From assembly GCA_013290035.1 (NCBI GenBank), contig JABCYT010000336.1, forward strand, positions 1-5,054: a DNA stretch of 5,054 bases, written 5' to 3'. The notes below the pieces were generated by a model, which ran no database searches, was not told the origin of the DNA, and saw only the letters and a program-made list of their open reading frames with translations. This DNA comes from Alphaproteobacteria bacterium. GTDB taxonomy: Bacteria; Pseudomonadota; Alphaproteobacteria; Reyranellales; Reyranellaceae. This document shows, piece after piece, positions 1 to 4,679 of this stretch (positions are counted from its first letter, which is position 1; each line of letters opens with the position of its first letter). The translations under genes were made by a program, and so were the position numbers.

Positions 1-2
1 AC

Positions 3-692
3 GGATACCGGATCCTTCACGTCAGCGACACCCATCTCGACGTCTTTCCGGCGCTTGTCGACGCGGCCCGCAAGTTGCTGGGCGGCCTCGAAGTCGATCT
101 GCTCGCGCTCACCGGCGACGTCCACGGTGACCACGGCGCGCCGATTGCCCGGTCGGCCGGGTTGCTGGCGGAGGCGCTCGAGGGTGTCCGGGTGCGCGGT
201 CATCGGATCGCCGTGCTTGGCAATCACGATCCGGCCGGGATGGCCGACGCGCTCGTCGAGGCGGGCTTCGCGGTCCTGATCAATCGCTCGCTCGTGCTTC
301 AGCGCGAGGGCGCGAGCCTGCGCATCACCGGGCTCGATGACGTCAATTCCTTCTACAGCGAAGCCGCGCGGGCGGCGTTGGCCGATCATGCCGGCGAGTT
401 CCGCATCGCCCTCGTCCATTCTCCCGAAGTCGCCGATTACGCCGATGAAGCGGGCTACGCCCTCTATCTGTGCGGCCATACCCATGGCGGCCAGATCTGC
501 CTGCCGGGCGGCAGGCCCCTGATCACACAGCTCAAGCGATGCCGCCACGCAGCGCGCGGCTTGTGGCGTCAGGGTGGAATGGCCGGCTACACCAGCTGCG
601 GCATCGGCGTCTCGGGACCGCCGGTTCGCTTCAACAGCCGCGGCGAGGTCGCGCTCATTACGCTGCGCAGGGAGCAGCGTTCGCCCGTCTAG
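3..692 (+). CDS. Metallophosphoesterase, YaeI-like (5' partial)
   Basis: C-terminal part of a calcineurin-like metallophosphoesterase; the frame is open to the left edge, so the true start is outside the window and 229 residues are visible. The dinuclear-metal motifs are present in order (numbering from the first visible codon): D-x-H in HVSDTHLD (D9, H11), GD in LTGDVHGD (D39), GNHD (N74, H75), the lone His in LVHSPE (H139) and GHTHGGQ (H159, H161). The GHTHGGQICLPGG string and the later GIGVSGPPVR segment resemble the COG1408/YaeI group, which cleaves phosphodiesters or phosphomonoesters; some members are linked to lipid A precursor or membrane phospholipid turnover. No membrane segment is visible, but an N-terminal anchor could lie off-window. 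Motif II reads GDVHGD, one residue longer than the usual GDxxD, although the bridging Asp is kept. The TAG stop shares CTAG with the convergent monooxygenase gene. The family is secure; the substrate is unknown. Confidence 0.93.
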   Translation, partial: GYRILHVSDTHLDVFPALVDAARKLLGGLEVDLLALTGDVHGDHGAPIARSAGLLAEALEGVRVRGHRIAVLGNHDPAGMADALVEAGFAVLINRSLVLQREGASLRITGLDDVNSFYSEAARAALADHAGEFRIALVHSPEVADYADEAGYALYLCGHTHGGQICLPGGRPLITQLKRCRHAARGLWRQGGMAGYTSCGIGVSGPPVRFNSRGEVALITLRREQRSPV

Positions 693-1819
693 GCGAACTT
701 CGGCATCACCTTAGTCGCCATCAGCTCGAGCGATGTCAGGATCTGGCTGCGCTCATGGATGCCTTGCGGGATCAGGAGGATCACCTCGTCCTGGTCGGGG
801 ATGACCTGCTGCACCTGCTCCAGCCGCCGGCAAATCGTCTCCGGCGAGCCGACCAGCAGCTCCGGCACGCCCTGGCCGAACGGCGTCGCCCAGCTCTGCC
901 AGAACCACATCATGTCCTTTGCCCATTCCCTGGCCTGCTCATCCGTCGGCGCGCACACGAAGATGCCGCCCCAGCCGGCCTGCTGGCCGTTCTTCACCGT
1001 GCGGCCATGCCGGGCTGCCTCCTCGGTGTAGCCGCGGCAGAGCTGGTCGTAGAATTTGAGATTGTCGGTGAGCACGATCGGCTTGCCGCCGTACTTGGCC
1101 CAGAACAGCGCCGTGCGCATCGAGGCGGCAAAACCGCCATAGAGCGGCGGATGGGGCGTTTGCAGCGGGCGCGGCGCGATGCCCACCTGTTCGATCCTCA
1201 TCGCCGGCGTCACGCCCTGCCCGTACTTCACATAGACCGGATGCTCGTGCGGATTGACCATTCCCGCCGGCGGGAAATTCCAGTACTTGCCGCGGTGGCT
1301 GAAGGTTTCGTTGGAGAGCGCCTTCACCACGACGTCGACGAACTCGGAGAAGTATTCGCGATTGGCGGCGTCGGCGGGCGTGTCCTTGTTCCAGGGCCCC
1401 ACCGCATTCAGCTCGTCGCGGATCTTGAAGTTCTCGACCCAGCGCGCCTGGTAGCCGCGCACCAGGCCGACGCCGAAGCGGCCGCCCAGCATATGGTCCA
1501 TGGTGGCGATGTCCTCGGCCACGCGCAGCGGGTTGTGCGTGGTCGAGACGAAGCCGCAGGTGATGACGCGCAGCCTCTTCGAGTGCCGGCCAAGCCACAT
1601 CGACATCAGCCGCGGATCGTTCGAGATCTCGAAGCCCTCGATCTGCAAGTGATGCTCGGGATGGCCGAAGCCGAAATAGCCGGCGTCATCGGCGAAGCGG
1701 ACATAGTCGGCGATCTCATCCAGCATGCGCTGGTAGAGCGCGGGATTGCGCCCGGCCATGCCGGCCTCGAGCTCGGCCCGTCGGCCGACCGTGCAGTACA
1801 TGAACAGGCTGAAGCGCAT
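689..1819 (-). CDS. Luciferase-like (LLM) flavin-dependent monooxygenase
   Basis: A 376-residue TIM-barrel enzyme of the bacterial luciferase-like monooxygenase family, whose members use reduced FMN or F420 to oxidise small organic compounds in the cytoplasm. Visible signatures are an N-terminal beta strand (MRFSLFMYC), GFGHPEHH at about residues 51-57 (the EHH element common in this family), the core NPLRVAEDIATMDHMLGGRF at 96-115 followed by GVGLVRG (the typical P-x-R-x-AE...LD...GRF-x-x-G pattern), and RPLQTPHPPLYGG in the second half. Length is normal for the family. The ATG lies 9 bp after the stop of the upstream amidohydrolase and has only a weak Shine-Dalgarno (ACGG), so translational coupling is likely. 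No terminator follows; its TAG overlaps the TAG of the convergent metallophosphoesterase. The cofactor (FMN or F420) and substrate cannot be decided here. Confidence 0.93.
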   Translation of the reverse strand: MRFSLFMYCTVGRRAELEAGMAGRNPALYQRMLDEIADYVRFADDAGYFGFGHPEHHLQIEGFEISNDPRLMSMWLGRHSKRLRVITCGFVSTTHNPLRVAEDIATMDHMLGGRFGVGLVRGYQARWVENFKIRDELNAVGPWNKDTPADAANREYFSEFVDVVVKALSNETFSHRGKYWNFPPAGMVNPHEHPVYVKYGQGVTPAMRIEQVGIAPRPLQTPHPPLYGGFAASMRTALFWAKYGGKPIVLTDNLKFYDQLCRGYTEEAARHGRTVKNGQQAGWGGIFVCAPTDEQAREWAKDMMWFWQSWATPFGQGVPELLVGSPETICRRLEQVQQVIPDQDEVILLIPQGIHERSQILTSLELMATKVMPKFA

Positions 1820-1828
1820 GCGGACCGT

Positions 1829-2932
1829 CTACGCGGCCAACTTGTAGAGCTCGACGACGTTGTCGCGCAGGATCCGCTTGCGCAGTTCGGGGCTGAGATG
1901 GCCGGTCTGCTTGGCGATGACGTCGTGGCTCCACGGCCAGGTCGAGTCGCTGTGCGGGAAGTCGTTGGCCCACATGAGCTGGTGCGGGCCGAGCTGGTCG
2001 GCGAATTGGAAGGCGGTCCAGTCGTCCTGGAAGGTGAGCGCGATGTGATCGCGGAAATACTCCGACGGCAGGCGCGCGAGCTCCTTACCCTTCATCCAGT
2101 AGCGGTGGCGCTTGTAGGCATGGTCCATGCGATACATGAAATGCGGCGCCCAGCCGGCGTCGGCCTCGACGCAGACCACGCGCAGCTTGGGATGCCGCTC
2201 GAACACGCCCGAGAACACCAGCATGCCCATGATGTCCTGGCAGCCGCGGATGATGCTGAGGAAGCCATTGATCTTGGGCCCGCGAGGCTTGGCGAGCGCG
2301 TTGTCGCCGCTCGACGTCAGGATATGGAACGACAGCGGCAGCTCGAGCGCGACGGCGGCTTCCCAGAAGGGATCGTAGAGCGGGTCGTCATAGTCCTTCT
2401 CGCCGGGGTTGCCGGGCATCATCACGCCGCGAAAGCCCATCGCCTTGATGCGCGCGAGGTCCTCGATGCCTTCCTTGACGGTGCGCATGGCGGTTTGCCC
2501 GCACCCGATCAGGCGGTCCGGCGCATGGCCGCAATAGGCCTGGAGCCAGCGGTTATAGGCGTCGAAGCAGGCCTTCTTGTAGTCGAAGTCGGGATGGTTG
2601 CAGATCAGCATGCCGACCGTGGGATAGATGACCTCGGCCGCCACGCCGTCCTTGTCCTGGTCGGCGAGCCGCGTCGTGGGATCCCAGCCGCCGCGGTGCA
2701 GATCCGCGAATTTCGCGCCCCCTATGCGGATGTCCTTGGGCGCCACGCCGGCCGCGGCTACCAAGCCCATCGGCACCGGCGTCTTCATGCCGTCGACAAG
2801 ATAGATATCGCCCATGCCTTCCTTGTGGACGATGCGCGGCGCCTTCTCGCGCCATGCCGGATCGATGTTGTCGACGTAGCAGTTGGGCGGCTCTGTGATG
2901 TGGGAGTCGGCGGAAATCGGGCGCCAGTCCAT
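1829..2932 (-). CDS. Amidohydrolase family 2 (Amidohydro_2) metal-dependent hydrolase
   Basis: A 367-residue cytoplasmic TIM-barrel hydrolase of the Amidohydro_2 type, a group including ACMSD-like decarboxylases and hydrolases of aromatic-ring breakdown. Metal and active-site positions visible: D9-S-H11 in ISADSHITEP, H203 in PLSFHI, E256 and H264 in VCVEADAGWAPH, and D324 in WANDFPHSD. The C-terminal NVVELYKL segment is also typical. The frame could start further upstream (to about 3010), but the ATG at 2932 has an excellent Shine-Dalgarno (AGGAGG, 6 nt spacer) and places the DSH motif next to the N-terminus as usual, so I chose it. It is the first gene of a minus-strand operon with the LLM monooxygenase. 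That pairing suggests sequential oxidative and hydrolytic or decarboxylating steps on one small organic substrate; this is inference. Hydrolysis and non-oxidative decarboxylation cannot be told apart from sequence. Confidence 0.92.
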   Translation of the reverse strand: MDWRPISADSHITEPPNCYVDNIDPAWREKAPRIVHKEGMGDIYLVDGMKTPVPMGLVAAAGVAPKDIRIGGAKFADLHRGGWDPTTRLADQDKDGVAAEVIYPTVGMLICNHPDFDYKKACFDAYNRWLQAYCGHAPDRLIGCGQTAMRTVKEGIEDLARIKAMGFRGVMMPGNPGEKDYDDPLYDPFWEAAVALELPLSFHILTSSGDNALAKPRGPKINGFLSIIRGCQDIMGMLVFSGVFERHPKLRVVCVEADAGWAPHFMYRMDHAYKRHRYWMKGKELARLPSEYFRDHIALTFQDDWTAFQFADQLGPHQLMWANDFPHSDSTWPWSHDVIAKQTGHLSPELRKRILRDNVVELYKLAA

Positions 2933-2938
2933 GCGTTC

Positions 2939-2944
2939 CCTCCT
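2939..2944 (-). promoter_or_regulatory. Shine-Dalgarno AGGAGG of the amidohydrolase gene
   Basis: On the minus strand a perfect AGGAGG lies 6 nt before the ATG at 2932. It decides the start codon against the longer in-frame extension to about 3010, which would run through the likely promoter. Confidence 0.85.
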
Positions 2945-2975
2945 GCCTGCATTCTTGGGGCCGTTGCTCGCCAAA

Positions 2976-3005
2976 ATGGTAGGCAGAGCGCAAGCGCCGC
3001 GGCAA
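2976..3005 (-). promoter_or_regulatory. Candidate promoter of the amidohydrolase/LLM operon
   Basis: On the minus strand TTGCCG (3000-3005) and TACCAT (2976-2981) are separated by 18 bp, resembling a sigma70-type -35/-10 pair with a GC-rich spacer. It would give a leader of about 35 nt ending in the strong Shine-Dalgarno. The match is only moderate and the position is inferred. An inverted repeat CGCCCG/CGGGCG with a 6-nt loop lies just upstream at 3018-3035 and could be an operator, but no regulator gene is in the window. Confidence 0.3.
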
Positions 3006-3042
3006 GCCACCGCGGAACGCCCGTTTCGGCGGGCGGCAGCGG

Positions 3043-3071
3043 TTGAACGGTCCCCGACCCTATGGCATACC
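3043..3071 (+). promoter_or_regulatory. Candidate tRNA-Thr promoter
   Basis: TTGAAC (3043-3048), a 17-bp spacer and CATACC (3066-3071) sit about 25 bp before the tRNA. The stretch after the -10 is C-rich (CCCGCCCC), the kind of GC-rich discriminator seen at stable-RNA promoters under stringent control. The -10 match is poor, so this is tentative. Confidence 0.35.
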
Positions 3072-3094
3072 CCGCCCCTCTAAAGCCAAATGGC

Positions 3095-3169
3095 GCTGCC
3101 GTAGCTCAGTGGTAGAGCACCCCCTTGGTAAGGGGGAGGTCCACAGTTCAATCCTGTGCGGCAGCACCA
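3095..3169 (+). tRNA. tRNA-Thr (anticodon GGT)
   Basis: A full cloverleaf can be folded by eye. The acceptor stem GCTGCCG pairs with CGGCAGC. The D arm is GCTC/GAGC with loop AGTGGTA. The anticodon stem CCCCC/GGGGG encloses TTGGTAA, giving anticodon GGT (3127-3129), which reads ACC and ACU threonine codons. The variable loop is AGGTC. The T arm is CACAG/CTGTG with loop TTCAATC. The discriminator is A and the terminal CCA is encoded. All stems are fully paired. It stands alone, with the divergent amidohydrolase operon upstream and a possible small ORF downstream. I saw no second copy of its 3' end in the window, so there is no sign that it is an occupied integration site. Confidence 0.97.
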
Positions 3170-3210
3170 GCCTTTCCAGCGCCGACAACAGAAGGTCTGC
3201 GCCGACGCTG

Positions 3211-3255
3211 CCGGCGGGCCTCGACCTCCGCCGGTACATCCGCGGCTCGAGGTCG
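3211..3255 (+). repeat. Overlapping inverted repeats downstream of the tRNA
   Basis: CCGGCGG (3211-3217) pairs with CCGCCGG (3228-3234) around a 10-nt loop. Part of that loop, CGACCTC (3222-3228), can instead pair with GAGGTCG (3249-3255). The two stems share base 3228, so they would be alternative folds or, with one pair lost, a pseudoknot. No T-run follows either, so they are not ordinary terminators. They lie in the stretch between the tRNA and the possible small ORF. The role is unknown, and chance pairing in GC-rich DNA is possible. Confidence 0.5.
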
Positions 3256-3287
3256 GTTGGAACGTTGTGCTCCGGCGATACGGCGCC

Positions 3288-3452
3288 ATGAACATTGCCT
3301 CTGCCGACTTCAGAATGACGGACGACGGCTACATCGTGGGTTCGATGGTGGGCGAAGGCGGTCGGGTCGTCGGCATCCGCATGCGGCCGGATGTGGCTAA
3401 TGAGATGACGCGCAACATGCTGCGCTCGGGGCCTGTGGCCAGCACGCGCTGA
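3288..3452 (+). CDS. Possible small hypothetical protein (54 aa)
   Basis: An ATG-initiated frame encoding 54 residues, MNIASADFRMTDDGYIVGS at the N-terminus and ending VASTR. I do not recognise it. It has no signal peptide or membrane segment. The middle (DGYIVGSMVGEGGRVVGIR) looks able to form a beta hairpin around EGG, followed by a short helix (VANEMTRNML). Third codon positions are mostly G or C, as in the neighbouring genes, which supports coding. Against it, there is no clear Shine-Dalgarno before the ATG, and an in-frame GTG at 3267 is an alternative start. The frame remains open back into the tRNA, which cannot be coding. It would sit on the tRNA-Thr transcript or have its own promoter, and ends 34 bp before the hairpin terminator at 3487. 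If it is not a gene, bases 3170-3486 hold only the inverted repeats. Confidence 0.4.
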   Translation: MNIASADFRMTDDGYIVGSMVGEGGRVVGIRMRPDVANEMTRNMLRSGPVASTR

Positions 3453-3486
3453 GTCGGTGCACATTGACGGGTCCGCCCAAAAGGAA

Positions 3487-3509
3487 ACGGCCGGGCTGAG
3501 CCCGGCCGT
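3487..3509 (-). terminator. Rho-independent terminator of the ompA-like gene (possibly bidirectional)
   Basis: ACGGCCGGGC and its exact reverse complement GCCCGGCCGT form a 10-bp perfect stem with a 3-nt loop. Read on the minus strand, the stem is followed by TTCCTTTT, a broken U-tract, about 45 nt after the stop at 3554, so it should end the OmpA-family transcript. On the plus strand no T-run follows, but the strong stem could also stop transcripts from the tRNA and small-ORF side, since it lies between convergent units. Confidence 0.85.
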
Positions 3510-3538
3510 CCCCTGAAGTCTTGCTACCTGGGATCGTC

Positions 3539-3568
3539 TTACTGGATGACGATTTACTGGATGACGAT
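3539..3568. repeat. Perfect 15-bp tandem duplication across the ompA-like stop codon
   Basis: TTACTGGATGACGAT occurs twice head to tail (3539-3553 and 3554-3568). On the minus strand each unit reads I-V-I-Q-stop. The inner copy is the real end of the OmpA-like protein; the outer copy is in the 3' untranslated region and in the same frame. Confidence 0.97.
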
Positions 3569-4513
3569 CTCGACCCGGCGGTTCTGCGGCTCGCGCACGT
3601 TGTCGCCGGTCTGCACCAGCAGGCCCTTCTCGCCCATGCCGATGACCGTGATCGCCTGCGCCGGCACGCCGTCGCGCACCAGCGCGTCCTTGACCGCGTT
3701 GGCACGACGCAGCGACAGCGCCATGTTGTAGGCCTCCGGACCCGACGTGTCGGTATGGCCGGTCGCCGTGATGCGCGCGCTACCCTTGGCCTTGAAGGCG
3801 TTGGCCGCCTGCTGGATCGTCGTCAGCGCCTGCTGCGACAGGTTCGAGCGGTCCCAGTCGAAGAACACCATGAACGACGGCGGCGCCACCATCGGCGGCG
3901 GCGGTGGCGGCGGCGGCGGCGCCGAGCCGAACTTCAACTGCAGGCCCAGCATGACGCTGAAGTTGTTGTTCGTCCAAGACTGCCCGTTGACCTGCGGATT
4001 CGACGTGCCGTAGTAGCGCCCGTCCAGGTTCACCCGGAAGTTCGTGTCGACGTTCCAGCCCAGCCCGATGATGCCCTGATAGGCAAACACCGTGCTGCCC
4101 AGCGACTGGTTGCTGTCGACGAAGCCCACGCCCGCGCCCGCGCCGATGTACGGCGTGATCACTGAACCGGGCATGAAGTCGTACAGCAGGTTGGCCATGA
4201 TGCCGAGCTGGCCGACCTGGTTGTTGATCGCCGTGCCGGGCACCCCGACGTTGATCTGGTTGTTGCGATAGACGCCTTCCAACTCAACCCGAGGCCCGAC
4301 AAAGTCGTAGCCGATCACGCCGCCGACCGCCCAACCCGTCTGCGGCGTCACGCTCACCGTCGGAATCGCCGCTAGACCCGTGTTCGCCGTGAAGTTCAGA
4401 AGCCAGTTCAAACCGCCTTCCGCGCCGATATACACGCCCGGCGACGGTGCCTGCGCATGAGCCATGACCGGCAGCGCTACCAGCGCCGCTGCAGCCATCA
4501 AAGCCTTCTTCAT
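3554..4513 (-). CDS. OmpA-family outer membrane protein (beta-barrel plus peptidoglycan-binding domain)
   Basis: A 319-residue envelope protein. Residues 1-20 are a Sec signal peptide (MKKALMAAAALVALPVMAHA) with likely cleavage before QAP. Residues about 25-196 are a Gly/Asn/aromatic-rich outer-membrane barrel (GVYIGAEGG start, alternating strands, GLQLKFG end), consistent with an eight-stranded OmpA-type fold. Residues 199-207 are nine prolines forming a periplasmic linker. Residues about 215-317 are an OmpA C-terminal domain with FDWDRSNL, TGHTDTSG and NRRVEIVI, including the Asp and Arg positions that bind diaminopimelate in peptidoglycan. It should anchor the outer membrane to the cell wall. 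I chose the ATG at 4513 because it begins the signal peptide and has GAGGGG 7 nt upstream; the frame extends to 4600 but that stretch overlaps the likely promoter. It has its own promoter and terminator, so it is probably monocistronic. Confidence 0.95.
   Translation of the reverse strand: MKKALMAAAALVALPVMAHAQAPSPGVYIGAEGGLNWLLNFTANTGLAAIPTVSVTPQTGWAVGGVIGYDFVGPRVELEGVYRNNQINVGVPGTAINNQVGQLGIMANLLYDFMPGSVITPYIGAGAGVGFVDSNQSLGSTVFAYQGIIGLGWNVDTNFRVNLDGRYYGTSNPQVNGQSWTNNNFSVMLGLQLKFGSAPPPPPPPPPMVAPPSFMVFFDWDRSNLSQQALTTIQQAANAFKAKGSARITATGHTDTSGPEAYNMALSLRRANAVKDALVRDGVPAQAITVIGMGEKGLLVQTGDNVREPQNRRVEIVIQ
3893..3919. repeat. CGG trinucleotide repeat coding the polyproline linker
   Basis: Nine trinucleotide units (four CGG, one TGG, four CGG on the plus strand) encode Pro199-Pro207 of the OmpA-like protein. 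Slippage would change linker length by whole codons without breaking the frame. Confidence 0.95.
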
Positions 4514-4520
4514 GAGTCTT

Positions 4521-4526
4521 CCCCTC
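4521..4526 (-). promoter_or_regulatory. Shine-Dalgarno GAGGGG of the ompA-like gene
   Basis: GAGGGG on the minus strand lies 7 nt before the ATG at 4513 and supports that start over the longer frame. Its first three bases (GAG) lie in a possible 5-bp pairing of ACGAG (4524-4528) with CTCGT (4543-4547) across a T-run, which could partly mask ribosome binding. Confidence 0.75.
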
Positions 4527-4586
4527 GTTTCTAAAAAAACTGACGAGCGTCGGCGGGGCTGGGTGAGCACCAACTCCGAGGGCGGC

Positions 4587-4616
4587 AATATACACACCAC
4601 AACTAGTGCGGTGCAA
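4587..4616 (-). promoter_or_regulatory. Candidate promoter of the ompA-like gene
   Basis: On the minus strand TTGCAC (4611-4616), an 18-bp spacer and TATATT (4587-4592) form a sigma70-like pair. The -10 matches the consensus at 5 of 6 positions; the -35 keeps TTG only. It would give a leader of roughly 65 nt. The run of AT-rich bases stands out in this GC-rich window. Confidence 0.5.
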
Positions 4617-4652
4617 GGAAAGCGGCCAATAAGCGGCGACTCAAGGGCGCGC

Positions 4653-4679
4653 TGTTGCTCAATGGCAACACTGTTTTTT
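4653..4679 (+). terminator. Terminator-like hairpin with T6 tract, facing plus strand
   Basis: TGTTGC (4653-4658) and GCAACA (4665-4670) form a 6-bp stem with a 6-nt loop, followed by CTG and TTTTTT. This has intrinsic-terminator form on the plus strand only; on the minus strand the run is As ahead of the stem. No plus-strand gene ends here. It lies directly beyond the stop of the minus-strand gene at 4679. It may be chance, an end for antisense or small RNA, or a 3'-end-stabilising hairpin for the minus-strand mRNA. Confidence 0.4.

Noticed and set aside
499..516. GCCTGCC/GGCAGGC hairpin with a 4-nt loop in the metallophosphoesterase gene as a terminator for the convergent operon
   Set aside because: It lies inside codons for a conserved stretch (CLPGG) and has no T-run on either strand, so coding constraint explains it.
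470..3046. An 858-codon open frame on the plus strand, antisense to both operon genes
   Set aside because: It lies codon-for-codon opposite the two minus-strand genes, which happen to share a frame. Its stops would need TTA, CTA or TCA codons on the coding strand, which are rare at this GC content, so the openness is a by-product. The Arg/His/Ala-rich translation has no domain-like pattern.
3095..3169. tRNA-Thr as the attachment site of an integrated element
   Set aside because: No integrase gene and no second copy of the tRNA 3' end were seen in the window.
3156..3287. N-terminal extension of the 54-residue ORF back to a GTG at 3156
   Set aside because: The GTG is inside the T arm and acceptor region of the tRNA, so this cannot be a genuine start.
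3060..3464. Minus-strand frames across the tRNA, with strings such as LPHRIELWTSPLPRG
   Set aside because: These are translations of the complement of a tRNA gene, a common source of false protein annotations; they also have no sensible start signal.
3521..4165. A 214-codon plus-strand frame antisense to the ompA-like gene
   Set aside because: It has the same exact-opposite codon register and an Arg/His-rich translation with no recognisable motif; the minus-strand OmpA frame has a signal peptide and clear domains.
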